Shown: piece after piece, positions 1 through 10,215 of the stretch
How the letters are laid out: every line of letters starts with the position of its first letter
How positions within the stretch are numbered: position 1 is the stretch's first letter
Source: Suillus spraguei
Taxonomy: Eukaryota; Basidiomycota; Agaricomycetes; Boletales; Suillaceae
NCBI GenBank assembly: GCA_016800925.1
Contig: JABCPU010000099.1
Span: 122,668-186,667, forward strand
Direction: 5' to 3'
DNA: 64,000 nt
Position numbers and translations under genes: made by a program
The notes under the pieces: model-generated
Database searches by the model: none
What the model saw: only the letters and a program-made list of their open reading frames with translations
Told to the model about the DNA's origin: nothing

Positions 1-291
1 AGGAATAACAACAACCCAGATTTGGTACCCTTTGATGCCATGCTCAAGATGCTGGATAGGCATCATGCAGAGCTTCTAAAGGATGAACCATCCCCTGAGC
101 TGTTATTTGCAAGAACAATCTTCAAGTGAAAACAGCCAACTGGAGGTGCTCCTGATTCTGCAGGTGCAGTAGATCTAGGAGTTACTGAGTTACCTAATGA
201 CACAACCAGACACATGAGGCCAGCTGGAGGCAACATGATGATGGAAGCTGCAGTACCTATCAGCCCATCAAAGCAGAACAAGACTACATGA
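1..291 (+). pseudogene. 3' part of an unidentified gene, one in-frame TGA
   Basis: The frame is open from the first base of the window and ends at a TGA at 289-291. It is interrupted once by a TGA at 127-129, and the same frame continues for 53 more codons. The encoded piece is hydrophilic (it contains RHHAELLKDEPSPELL) and later methionine- and proline-containing. I do not recognise a domain. It may be the 3' end of a transposon gene or a host gene cut by the window edge. Reading the TGA as a mutated CGA or TGG fits the decay seen elsewhere, but that is inference. The tract may also be two unrelated open stretches. Confidence 0.3.
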
Positions 292-787
292 TAGTAATAA
301 AACAGTAGGCAACCATAGTTTTTCTGTTTCAAAACACTTCATACCTACATAGTTACTCAGTAGCTGTGATGCATGTCTCCATATGTACTTCATATGTTAG
401 AATCATCCATGCCAAGCATCAGGGCCTACTATGTCAATCCATGGGCAATTCCTGCAGTTCTCAGCATCACTGAAATTTTGAATTGAACTTATGCATCAAC
501 ATGCTGCTACCTGCAAGCAACTTGACTCATACATCTGAAAATCACCTGCAATGACCACTGAACTACAACATGAAGCCCAAGTGTCATATACCATACTTCT
601 GATCTCAGATCCGATCAATCCTATTTCTGTCTGGTCCACAGATCCTGTCCGGATCACTCATCCGAACATGCCTACTTCTCGCACTCTAACTCCCTTGTGG
701 ATATCTGCATCTATCTCCTTTCGTCATTCCTCCTGTCTCCAGTATTCCGGCTGTGTATATTTCCATCCTGCTCATTGATCCGTTATC
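292..787. other. Non-coding stretch with an LTR-like start
   Basis: No gene is supported. At about 582 the motif TGTCATATACCAT appears, the same as the start of the solo LTR at 788, followed by related CATCC/ATCCG-rich sequence. This suggests an older, truncated copy of the same LTR family directly upstream. Confidence 0.3.
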
Positions 788-2189
788 TGTCATATACCAT
801 GCATTTCAGTCCAGATCCGATTCAATCCATAGACATCCAGACACCCAATTCATACATCCAGTCCACCACTCCAATCCATATCCATCCATATCCATATCCG
901 ACCCAATCCATCCATCTGGTCTCATCCACCCATCTGATCTGATCCATATCTGATCCATATCCATATCTGACCCAATCCATCCATCCAATCTCATCTACCC
1001 ATCCAATCTCATCCATATCTGACCCAGTCCATATCCGATCCATGTCCATATCCGATCTGTGTCTATATCCGATCCGAGTTCATATCCAAACTATTCCCGT
1101 GCACCTGTGCATTACCCCGTTTAGTATATATCTGTGTCCCCAGCTCTTGGTTATCTCTGCCTCCATCTTGATAAGTTATTTCATACAAGTCTTATCTCCA
1201 AGTTCATAGCCTTATGTTCTGTTGTACTTACTAATGTGTTTCTGCATGCTTCAGACATAGCCTTCAGACTATGCTTACTTACCTTCCGGCATGCTACCTA
1301 CAGTATATAACCTTGTAGTACAACTCCTGCAGACTTCAGTCTGATCATTGCTTTCCTACTTCTGTATATTCCTTTGACTTCTGTATCTTGTAACTATGTC
1401 TATATAAATCTGTTTCCGTTCTTGCACTTGGGCTCCGGCCCTTGTAAGATTCCGACTCAGACCTATGGGATCATTCCCTAGGCCGGAGCCTTGATCCTTT
1501 GTCCTATATCCTTTTCAGACTTCGTCCATTTCCTGTCTCTCATCCAATTCACCTCCGACTCTACATGTGGTAGTCTTATCCTGTCTGTTTCTATTCCGGA
1601 CCTTGTCCAGAGTAGTCTATACTACCTCTACACCATATCTGGACCTACTCCTCTCTAGTAGTTAACACCTCCCCTAAGATCCATAGAGCTACGCTCGTCT
1701 GATCATCTGATCATCCGCCCCTCCGCTCTTCTGCTCCTCTGAGCTCTGGACCTTCGGACCTCTGGTCCTCCGGATCTATCCTATCCTATCCTCCAACATT
1801 TATGGATCATCTTTCCCTCCGGAGCTTTGCTCCTATCCTGCCCTGGACTTTGTCCAGGAGTCCATCCTTCATCTATTCTACTTGGAACTTGTTCTAGTAG
1901 TCTTACCATTACTCCCTACCATCCGGAAATAGTTCCAGTGTGTTCCTGCGCTCATCTGAAAGTCCTTCGGAGCTCTATCGAGCTATCCTGTCCTACAGAG
2001 TTCATCCAGACTCCGTCCGGACTTCACTATAACTCCCCCTTGGACTTCATCCGAAATTAAGGGCACATACTCAGGTAAGGGGCACAGCATACGAGCTGAG
2101 GCCAAGCCCCTTCGACTTTCTGTCCCTCCGGTACAACTCCATGTAAGACCAGGACTTCTTAGTAGCCCCAGTTTTGCATGATTGTAACA
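788..2189 (+). mobile_element. Solo LTR, same family as the LTR nested at 40317-41732
   Basis: It begins TGTCATATACC and ends GATTGTAACA. Its flanks are TTATC (783-787) and TTACC (2190-2194), a 5-bp target-site duplication with one transition. Almost the whole length aligns, reverse-complemented, with 40317-41732, including a pyrimidine-rich CCGGAC-repeat region, a TATA-like ACAGTATATA stretch near 1303 and a conserved 3' block near 2040-2160. There is no internal coding region, so it is a recombined solo LTR. Short open frames inside (for example 1827-2060) recur in the second copy only because the DNA is shared. Confidence 0.8.
834..1080. repeat. Degenerate tandem repeat, ATCCATATCCGA-type
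   Basis: This is a run of CCATATCC, GATCCATATC and CATCCATCCA variants inside the solo LTR. The matching part of the other LTR (about 41575-41700) has fewer copies, so this is a local expansion. Confidence 0.7.
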
Positions 2190-2994
2190 TTACCTATGTT
2201 TCATTTCCAACTCGTGCTTACTGATCTGCTGTGCACTAACTAATAAACTTCTGTTATACATCGTACATAGCCCTCGGTCCCGGACTCATTGATTATCTGT
2301 GCTAGTTACTTACAGTATATAAACCACTTGTAGATCTCTGTAGAACCTTAGTTCGAATATCATCTTAGATTCTACTCATTCTGTTCCTCTGGGCTTGAGT
2401 AACTTCCAACTCTAGTATCTTCCGAGACTTAGGATTGATTCCTGTAAGTCTACATCTCCGACTCTACCCTTTGGTAGTCTATCTCTGTTAGTTTCTAGTT
2501 AAGGACTCGTTCCGAGACTAGCCTTATTCCTTGTTCCATCTCCACATTCCGGATAATTTTCGGACGTCCGGATCCGCTACACTACCACTTCCGGATCTTC
2601 GGACATATATCCTCCCTCTGAAATAAGGGGCATTACTCGGGAAAGGAGCACAGTGCACAGACTGAGGCCAAAGCCCTTCAGATCTCTTACCCCTTGAGTA
2701 CAGTCTTAACAGTGTCTTAGCGAGCTCATTCCTATCATATAATGGACCCTTGTCATGTAATTTTCCCTCAGTCATTCCCTCATCCTTCCTTTGGATAGCA
2801 GCTGAGCACGGTATACGCCAGTTTTGTCAGCCCTCTTTTCTAGTACCCTGCATACTTTTTCCATATCATTCACTTTTAAGAATGTTCACTCACTTATATC
2901 TAACTTTTCACTTCTTTCTGACTTTTCTGCTTGCTTTATGCTTTTCACTTAATTCAATGGCACAAACTTTTCAAGTCTGAACAAATAGTGATGA
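2190..2994 (+). repeat. Diverged LTR-like sequence
   Basis: The order of motifs resembles the 3' two thirds of the 788-2189 LTR: ACAGTATATAAA near 2310, a CTCCGACTCTACCCTTTGGTAG stretch (in two overlapping pieces) near 2457, a CCGGA-rich part, then an AAGGGGCAT...ACTGAGGCCAA block near 2625-2670. I infer a second, older copy of the family placed in tandem. No open frame is convincing. Confidence 0.45.
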
Positions 2995-3810
2995 TTATTA
3001 ATGGGCCACTTAAATAAGTGCAAAAAGTTGGAAAAGTAAACTCATGATTTACTGATGTTGCACAGGGGCTAAGATGGACCTCTAAGGAAATCATCCATGA
3101 GTGGATGTCAAGGTGTGTTCTGATAACAAAAAATACTGTCATCAGCAGGTTTTGAACCTACACAGGAAAGAGAAACAGATTTTGATTCTGTTGTGGTAAC
3201 CATCAGGCTAAGACCAGTTACAATGAACTGCCAAAGAAACCATCATGGGTGAATATCAAGGTGTGTTCTGATAGAAAAAACCTTGTCATTGGCAGGTTTT
3301 GAACCTGCACAGTCCAAGAGAAACAGATTTTGATTCTGTCATGGCAACCACCAGGCTAACACCAACTACAGTGAACTTTCAAAGAAACCATCCACAAGTG
3401 AACATCAAAGTGTGTTCTGATAGAAAAAACCTCATCATCAGCAGGTTTTAACATAGTTCAAGATAAACTTTTGATTCTGTTGTGGAAACCACCTAGCTAA
3501 GAGCAGTTACAATGAACTTCTAAAGAAGCCATCCAAGAGTAAATGTCAAGTGTGCTTCAATAGAAAATACCTTGTCATCGGCAGGTTTCAAACCTGCACA
3601 GTCCAAGAGAAATCGAGTTTGATTCTGTTGTGGCAACCACCTGACTAAGACCAGTTGTGGTGACCTTCTGAAGAAACTGTCCATGAATAAATGTCAAAGT
3701 GCATTCTGATAGAAAAAAACTGTATTTCAGCAGGTTTCGAACCTGTCCAGTCCAAGAGAAACAGATTTCGATTCTGTTGTGGTAACCACACTAGCCAGGC
3801 TAAAGTTTTT
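2995..3810 (-). repeat. Tandem array of five tRNA-Ser-like pol III units, period about 145 bp
   Basis: On the minus strand each unit shows a box A-like TTAGCCTGRTGGTTRCC, an anticodon-arm-like ACAGAATCRAAATCTGT hairpin, a variable-arm-like TTTCTCTTGGACTG, a box B GGTTCRAAACC inside a GCAGG/CCTGC stem, and then a T-run. The units lie at about 3136-3222, 3283-3366, 3430-3507 (most decayed), 3572-3653 and 3720-3806. The pseudo-anticodon is CGA (serine) in the last unit and CAA in most others, as C-to-T change would give. A long variable arm is a class II (Ser/Leu) feature. This is either a tandem tRNA-derived SINE head or a decayed tRNA cluster. Confidence 0.6.
3720..3806 (-). pseudogene. Best-preserved tRNA-Ser(CGA)-like unit of the array
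   Basis: Read on the minus strand, this unit has the intact box B GGTTCGAAACC at 3732-3742, a 5-bp anticodon stem ACAGA/TCTGT with loop ATCGAAA, and a T-run at about 3713-3719 after the T arm. I could not build a clean 7-bp acceptor stem by eye, so a functional tRNA is unlikely. Confidence 0.45.
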
Positions 3811-4439
3811 AACTCCCACTTGACGACTTGAAAACTTATGGGGCCCCTGATTGACACTGCCCAAAAAGATGACATGGACAGTAAAGTTCAAGTCTGAACG
3901 TCTACGAGACAATAGAATTGCCATGATGAGGGACGAAGATTAAGATAATTCTAATTCACCATCATTAGCAGCAAGTTCAGTGTGATTGACATTACCACTA
4001 AGTATACACGGAGTTTCTGGAAACACAGAAGGAAATGAGCAGATACTAGAAAACAAGGACAGTGAAACACTGTTACCACCTTGAAGGCCAAACATGGAGG
4101 ATTGGAGACAGGAGTCTCATCTTCCCACAAAACGGTGGTCACGCAGCAATGTAGTTCATCCCAAACATAACATCGAGACCTCACGCGATCTCGAACTCGA
4201 CATCGGCAGTGAGAGCACGGCAATAAATCACTGAGGCCATAGGGATTTAAGCGAAACGCGAACTTGGGCCCAAACGGCTGAGCGAACGAGCAATCGAAGA
4301 AGACGGGAGAGGAATACCATTCAAGGACAAGAGCAACAGACACAGGAAAAAAATTCATTTGAATGATCTCCCAGTGGTAAAACACGATGTAACTCACTCC
4401 CTTATGATAGCGGGAATAAATCTACAAGACACATTAGCA
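3811..4439. other. Stretch without a supported gene
   Basis: A 148-codon minus-strand frame (3951-4397) is open, but its product is cysteine- and leucine-rich with no recognisable domain. I treat it as chance or as decayed coding sequence. Confidence 0.2.
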
Positions 4440-4537
4440 CAGGGTGTTCGGAAACAAATGCAAGCACTTACCTTACTAGGAAGGTTCTGAGAAGTGGAAG
4501 CCTTGGAAGTAGAGCACGGTGGGTCTGGCTTTCCATA
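4440..4537 (+). mobile_element. Remnant terminal repeat of the 47-53 kb transposon family
   Basis: The sequence CCTTACTAGGAAGGTTCTGA is followed by AGAGCACGGT and GGTCTGGCTTTCCATA, matching the right terminal inverted repeat of the element at 47114-53058 and ending at the same terminal CCATA. No partner end was found nearby, so this is a single surviving terminus or the end of a deleted copy. Confidence 0.65.
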
Positions 4538-5317
4538 GAGCAGCAGTCTTCGTACGAATATCTGCTCTCTTCTGCACACAACGGGGGCAACAAGGGCCAG
4601 TACAGATACGGACAGAGTTTGCAAGCCGTTGTGATAATATTGATCGACGTAATGAGACCATACATGATTGTCACGCTGTCTCAAAGCCATATGGGATACG
4701 GCAGAAGGAGAAAAGACAGTGGGAATATACTTCAGGCTAGATAGACCGGTTGAAATGTCTGTTAAGAATTATACCAACTGTCGATAGTAGGAATGCGCGC
4801 AGGACCAGATGTCAACTCCACGGTGACCCCATTATGATTGGAAAAAAAACGCAACACAATGCAGTCATGCAGAAAAGACGATAGCACGGAGAAATCTCGA
4901 CTCACCGTTAACATAAATAACAGTGGGAATATCAGTGAAGGGTCCAATGACTTGATAACAACTAAAGACGCAGTCGACGATTAAGATCAACATACGCAGT
5001 GAGAAACACAACACCAACTACTGTCTTAGCGGGAATGAAGCACTGCGCAGCCTGAGTGAGTCGCATATCCTGGAGAGTAAGGGCTGCTCAGTGAGCTCAG
5101 GGAAGGAATCCCAAGGATAGAGCCACTGATGTTGTGATATTAATAGCAATGCTCGCCAGCAGTTGCGGATCTACCTCAGTGAGCACAGCGCGCAGAGTCG
5201 CCGCAGACTGGCGTAGAACTGATTTGTGACAGGACCATAGTGTGAATAGGTGCATAGGTTGCGGCATATCGGCAAATCGAACCGTAACCTATCGTCCACC
5301 ATAATATCGAGCATCAA
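4538..5317. other. Intergenic stretch without a supported gene
   Basis: There are only short frames on both strands. A few minus-strand pieces are hydrophobic and bounded by GT/AG-like sites (for example near 4905 and 5065), so a decayed membrane-protein gene is possible. I cannot connect them into a model. Confidence 0.2.
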
Positions 5318-5465
5318 TTTCTCAACTTTGTTGCTGCTGCTGCAGGTTCAAATGATGAAGTAATGAGTGAGATATCAAGATTCAGGATGAGACGGACCGG
5401 GGGTTTAAGCGAACCTTCCATGGCTACGAAGAAGAAAATCGTCAATTATGGCTGCAGGTTCTGCC
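5318..5465 (+). repeat. Direct repeat, copy 1 (upstream of the 5.6-kb peptide gene)
   Basis: The block starts CTCAACTTTG and contains GGTTTAAGCGAACCTT and GGCTACGAAGAAGA. The same order recurs at 6232-6385, so the peptide gene is bracketed by two copies of about 150 bp. Confidence 0.7.
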
Positions 5466-5540
5466 GAATCCTACCACTCCACAGCAATGACAATTTCAAA
5501 AAATCAACCAACTTGATCGTGCCCCTGAGTATATGCAGGA

Positions 5541-5548
5541 TATAAAAG
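5541..5548 (+). promoter_or_regulatory. TATA box of the cysteine-rich peptide gene
   Basis: TATAAAAG lies 61 bases before the first ATG (5609) and 82 bases before the preferred ATG (5630). The related peptide genes have ATAAAAG or TATAAAAG about 70-75 bases before their ATGs. Confidence 0.5.
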
Positions 5549-5629
5549 CTGATCTTCGTCTTACAGTGTTCCCCCATCTTCAGAGATATCTATCCCCCTC
5601 AAAAGATTATGTATCGCCTCGCACAGAAA

Positions 5630-5861
5630 ATGCGTTTATCCATCCTCGCCGTTGCTGTTGCTTTGACAGCATCTATGCTTGTCAGTGCATGTGCGTCGTC
5701 CGCAGGAGATCCTTGTGATGCAAACCATAGTTGTTGCACCGAGGACGGCTTGACTTGTGGTGCCAATAATGTGAGTATGGGCAGATCGCTATGCAACCAG
5801 TATTCAACCACTCACCTGCGCGCCTCTGAATGGACATCAGGTCTGCGTCATATTTACTTAG
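5630..5861 (+). CDS. Small secreted cysteine-rich protein (two exons)
   Basis: Exon 1 is 5630-5770 and exon 2 is 5841-5861, separated by a 70-bp GT-AG intron. The product is about 53 residues. The first 21-25 residues form a signal peptide (MRLSILAVAVALTASMLVSA). The mature part has cysteines in a C-x5-CC-x6-C-x4-C arrangement, with the last cysteine supplied by exon 2. An upstream in-frame ATG at 5609 would add MYRLAQK, but 5630 gives the better signal peptide and matches the MRLS start of the related genes. It probably acts outside the cell. The cysteine spacing resembles small disulfide-rich folds, but I assign no function. Reading through the intron instead gives a long, cysteine-poor tail that looks artificial. 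Confidence 0.6.
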
Positions 5862-6231
5862 AAATTGAGCCGGCAGCCAGAGTGGCACGCCGAGTCGGTA
5901 ATTATTCTTTCTGCTTTCGCTTTGGCATTATGGCTGATGGTACAATATCTAGTTCGGAGCCCATCAGTACAGTTGTATTTGGAGTCTTCGACAAGTTTTC
6001 ATACTGCTCGAGCAATGGTGTAGATGTTTGAATTTAATGCCTGGTCCTTAACTGGCGTGAAATCACCAAACTCATTGCTGCGGCACTGCGGCAGTAAGCG
6101 AGCGGGTGCTATCGCCGTGCAATGATAATACCATCAATTATTGACGCATAAAAGCTGACAAAAAGTGCTGCAATAGGCTCCCGCCTTTGCGAGGGTAGAG
6201 TGAGTGAGAGAAAAATAAGCAACTTCTCAAC
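5862..6231. other. 3' flank of the peptide gene
   Basis: No gene is seen. The downstream region carries a second TATA-like ATAAAAGCTGAC near 6148 but no signal-peptide ORF after it. Confidence 0.3.
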
Positions 6232-6385
6232 TTTGTCACTGCGCCGGCAGGGTCACTGCCGGTTCAAATAATGAAGTAATGAGTAGAGATCAGAATTCAG
6301 GATGAGACCGAGGGTTTAAGCGAACCTTCTGTGGCTACGAAGAAGAGGATCGTTGATGCCTGCTGGGAATATAGGTTCAACTCGG
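6232..6385 (+). repeat. Direct repeat, copy 2
   Basis: The block contains CTCAACTTTG, GAAGTAATGAGT, GGTTTAAGCGAACCTTC and GGCTACGAAGAAGAGGATCG in the same order as 5318-5465. The copy has small indels, including a GCCGG insertion. Confidence 0.7.
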
Positions 6386-6557
6386 AATCAAGGCCTTAGA
6401 CGGTACATATTACAATGAAGCCACTGACCATTTAACTGCCGCTCTCAGCTCCAGCAATCTATCATCGAAATCGGACATTCATGAGATATATGAAGACTTG
6501 GTAGTGATACATTAACACACATCCTTTATCTAGCTCTTCGGATGGGATCTCAAATCT

Positions 6558-6714
6558 TTGTGGCTCACCGCGCACCAGAAACATTATGAAGCACTCCTTC
6601 GGGCAGGTAAACTTGAAGACGCCATGAAATCGTACCGACACATGATGGTTTCGAGTAATGATATTACAATGGCTGACTGCCTTGAATGGTCCAAAGGCAA
6701 GTCTGGAGCACATA
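6558..6714 (+). pseudogene. Alpha-helical repeat fragment, 5' neighbour of TPR-HET copy 1
   Basis: The frame encodes HQKHYEALLRAGKLEDAMKS and then ADCLEWSKG, a TPR-like helical pair with the usual A/L/Y spacing. It overlaps the start of the TPR-HET frame and has no start or 5' exons that I can find. I read it as the tail of a repeat-protein gene that once lay upstream or was fused to the TPR-HET gene. Confidence 0.35.
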
Positions 6715-8877
6715 ATGTCACACAGGCTACAATCCTCATCCGAATTTCACTCAGCTTCCACGGAAGAATGCGGCGCTTCCTTTCTTGCCAGCGGAGATGC
6801 TGCCCTCGCTGTAAATGACCATGACAGCGCTATTGACTTATATTCGGCGGCGATCGACCTGGACTTTGCATCCGACATCGTCTTTACACATCGCAGCAAG
6901 GTAAAGTTAGGTGAAATGCTATGAGAGGATGCGCTTCTCGACACGCAGAAGGTGCGATGGCATGTAAGTTTTTGTAGCCCGTGTTTGCACAGGTTACCGA
7001 ACTTAATCCTTCATCTCACGTTGAATACCATTTGACCCATACAGCTCTGCGTGGCGCGCAACGCTACGACGAAGCCATCGAGGCCTTCACCATCGTGTTG
7101 TCCAAGTTGGAAATTGCTCCCGAAGCGCGGGTACGAGGTGAGCCTGGGAACACTCTGCATCATCCCGAAATGCTTATCTGATTCTGCAGAGTTGCGCCAG
7201 CAGTATTTCAGTCCATCCGCAGCAGGAGACGTTATTCAACGAACAGTTTGGATGGAGCTCGAAAACGCCCTACTTTGCCTACTCAACACCTCCACGGGCC
7301 TTTCGTGCGATCGAGCGGCACAGATACACTCCTTCCAAATGAGTCCAGAGTACAACGAGCTTGTCTCATTTCCAACAAAGGACTCGAACTTCCAAACGGA
7401 GCACATCAAAGACGTAGTGGCGACGTACTTCCGCTGCATCCTGCTATCTCACAGGTGGGAAGAGACGGAGGCACTGCTGCATGCATTCAAGACAAAGTCG
7501 TGTACGAGTTGAACGACTTTGGTGGCATCACAAAACTGCAGTCGTTTTGCAAAATCGCTCGTGATGCTGGGTATTACTGGGCATGGATGGACACATGCTG
7601 CATCGACAAGAAGAGCAATACGGAACTTCAATAATCGGTCAACTCCATGTTTGTCTGGTACCGCCACTCAGCGCTTACCATTGTCCACCTGTCGTCCCTC
7701 CTTCATCCCATCCCGGTGCACTGGCAAGGAGTGTTTGGAACGAACGAGGATGGACCTTCCAAGAATTTTTCGTTCCAAAAGTTGTCATCTTTTATCAGAA
7801 GGATTGGTCCTTATATCTCGGCGATCGCTCTTCCAATCGCAAAGACCCCCTGCGATCATGAAGGCGTTGGAGGATGCGACGGGCATAGATGCACAGGCCC
7901 TCGTGACCTTCCGTCCAGGTATGAACGGCGCCCGAGAGAAACTGCAATGGGCATCGAAGCGCGTCACCACTGTGCAGGACGACGTTGCGTACTCATTGTT
8001 TGGCATATTTAGAATCACCCTACCCGTCATTTATGGCGAGAAGAAGCAACATGCGCTTGTGCGGCTCCTGCAGGAGATCGTTGCTCAATCAGGCGACATT
8101 ACGGTCCTCGACTGGATCGGACAACCGTCCGAGTTCAATAAATGTAAATGTCTTCCAGCCCATACCACCTCTTACACTACTCCTCCACGTACCCCTCCAC
8201 CTTTGTCTGAAGATCAGATTCAGACACAAGTCTCGCCGCTGGAACAAATCATGGGTACAGGTGTGGCATTGAAACTTCACGACCAGCTTGAGCAGCTGAG
8301 AGCTTCCCGCTTCGCAAACTGCAGACTTCATCTGCCTTGCATTTCATTCTGTGTCACGGAAGTCAGATGGAGACGGGATCTAGCCCAGGAAACTCCCATC
8401 ACGTATAGAATCAAGGCAGACGGGCTTCAGGACTTGCTGATCGCTACGGAAGAAACCCTAGTTCAGTTCTCGCGGGAAAACCCCATTCGGCAGACATTCT
8501 TACTTGTCCGTCCATGGGATCGGTATCTCCTCGGGGTACCTGGCTTTGCAGAGCAGGCTGACTTCACAGATGATATGGAGAGCATAGGAGATTGGACCGA
8601 GCCCGGGTCCCCGACGGACGACTCCTGGATGGACGACTCCAACAAGTTACCCAGCGGTTCGGCTGTTGAAGAGGAGCCTGGCTCACGAGCGTTACAGTTG
8701 ATGGTTCATCTCGGACAGCCTTTCGACGCATTTTTGTTAGGACAACAGCGTGTCGGAGAATACAAGAGGATCGCATCGGACAATAGTATCGTTGCACAAG
8801 TCAAAGATCTTGCTTCGGTTGATCATATAGACGTTGGTACCATTGTCCGAAAATGGTCGCTTGAAATGAATTTGTAA
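6715..8877 (+). pseudogene. TPR-HET protein, copy 1 (broken)
   Basis: The start ATG (MSHRLQSSS) is conserved in copy 2 at 17603. The order is a TPR-like segment (ASFLASGDAALAVNDHDSAI), an intron at about 6956-7000, a second helical segment (ALRGAQRYDEAIEAFT), an intron at about 7138-7190, then a HET domain with LLSHRWEE and WAWMDTCCIDK, and a long C-terminal region to VRKWSLEMNL. HET proteins trigger incompatibility or cell death in fungi. Several breaks exist relative to copy 2: TGG to TGA at 6922-6924, a one-base loss near 7483, GAA to TAA at 7632-7634, and frameshifts in the GWTFQE region (7690-7850). Only the C-terminal 340 codons are uninterrupted. It is most likely non-functional. Confidence 0.75.
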
Positions 8878-9034
8878 GATTTTCCGAACATAACATTAAC
8901 ATTTAGAAAGGACTGGCCATGGTTGGTGAATTTCTACCTTAGTACATTACTGTAAACATCTCAAAAATATCAACCCCAATGGTTTTTCCCAACAAGTCTC
9001 GAGGTGCGACCAGAGTATAATCATCTTTCCAAGT
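8878..9034. other. 3' flank of TPR-HET copy 1
   Basis: No gene is seen. Unlike the other HET copies, the last codons differ (VRKWSLEMNL instead of a ...MEIL/VEIL end), so the 3' end was replaced. Confidence 0.3.
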
Positions 9035-9430
9035 CTAGCTGAAATAATGCGGGTAGCTCGCTCCATAGAGATGGCGAACTTCCTTCAGCCTGCTTCTAAT
9101 CCTGTGGCGATATAATTGACAAGTTGGCAGCTCCTCCATTGCAGCACGCCCGCGAAGAGTCGCGAGGACATCCGAAGTACCCTGACATTCTTCACGTACT
9201 TTGTTCATAATTTCCATTCGTTGGGTTTCCCTACACCCATCCGTCACGCAGTGCATCTCACTGTCAACATCACCAACCTCGGTTGTGAGCATTGAATGAG
9301 TGACTTGCAGAAGACCTTCCCTGCCTAGAAGGAGGCATTGGAAATCTCTTGCTGTGAGGAGATCCCAATTTGCAAGATATTTTTGTCCGTATTTTTGACC
9401 ATGATGTCTTGTCAGCTCTCTACATTGCAT
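9035..9430 (-). CDS. Hypothetical protein, 131 codons
   Basis: The open frame has a balanced, charged composition (TQRMEIMNKVREECQGTSDV, then RLKEVRHLYGAS) and no recognisable domain. Its first 20 codons lie in a block duplicated at about 14740-14830, where the frame is not kept, which argues against strong constraint. There are no TATA or intron signals that I trust. It could be a real small gene or chance. Confidence 0.25.
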   Translation of the reverse strand: MQCRELTRHHGQKYGQKYLANWDLLTARDFQCLLLGREGLLQVTHSMLTTEVGDVDSEMHCVTDGCRETQRMEIMNKVREECQGTSDVLATLRGRAAMEELPTCQLYRHRIRSRLKEVRHLYGASYPHYFS

Positions 9431-9960
9431 AGTCTTCCATTTCGCTCATTGCACTGCAGCACCGCATCAAAACGCCCTCCTTCGTTGTTTTCCCTTTTTG
9501 TGCTAGCACCACCCCTTTTGTAATACACCAGAGCACGACGCTCCTAGCACCTGATCTCGTCTTCTTAGTTGGACTCAAAACCTCTGGCGCCCTATGCAAA
9601 CAAGATGATCAAGGTATAAGCGTGTTGCCCGCTAGATATCCCGTGTACCCAGGGCTTGCTTTCTTGGTTATCCGTCTCGAAATTCTGAAGCAACAAAAAG
9701 AAGCATCTAAATGCTATCGCGATCTCATATTGTACATATATATAAGTACAAGAACATCATGTCCGGTACCCTGGCTCTCCAACTCGTTGAGCGCCGATGT
9801 TCCGATAGGTCACCATAAACATTATGAGGGGGCCTGCATTCCTCCGCGCACATCGTATCTAGTGCCACGTCTGTGCCCACTATGAAATGTACATTTTAGA
9901 GAAGAAACGTCAGGGCGTACAGTGATACTTATAATAGCCTGCAGTGCGTAATGTTCAGGA
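9396..9960 (+). repeat. Segmental direct repeat, copy 1
   Basis: Blocks such as TCTTCCATTTCGCTCAT, TTTTTGTGCTAGCACCA, CCGTCTCGAAATTCT and AAGTACAAGAACATCAT recur in order at about 14785-15340. Together with the following promoter and peptide gene, this forms a duplicated module of about 1 kb. Confidence 0.7.
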
Positions 9961-10020
9961 CTACTTAATTTGGGTTTTACCGATCACTGGCACGGCGTTA
10001 CGGTGGGTTTCCTTATAGTG

Positions 10021-10215
10021 CTCTTCTGTCGGGAGAATGTCAGGAACGTAACAAATCAAGTCTGATGTCTGCTGGCAGTGCAAATGTCGCCTGTTTGAAG
10101 ATGTATTTCAGATGGACAGGATCTGCACACCATTCAGCACATAAAAGCAAGCCGCCATCCTCCTACCGTCCCCTTCAGCTTCAGTTTTTGCATCCCAGAT
10201 AACATCTCACAAACA
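10021..10215 (+). promoter_or_regulatory. Conserved peptide-gene promoter, copy A
   Basis: The core GTCTGATGTCTGCTGGCAGT is followed by CCTGTTTGAAGATGTATTTC, ATAAAAG (10142-10148), a pyrimidine/CTTCAG leader and AACATCTCACAAACA just before the ATG. The same order is found at about 15440, 22660 and, inverted, 54745. Confidence 0.7.

Noticed and set aside
806..1049. Minus-strand frames rich in DMD/IGSD repeats
   Set aside because: They are translations of the ATCCATATCC tandem repeat.
2995..3810. Functional tRNA genes
   Set aside because: Boxes A and B and the terminator are present, but no clean acceptor stem was found and the repeats vary. I call them tRNA-like only.
7519..8877. Full-length HET protein starting at 7519
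   Set aside because: The first 110 codons are an out-of-frame reading of the HET core; only the part after about 7850 is the real frame.
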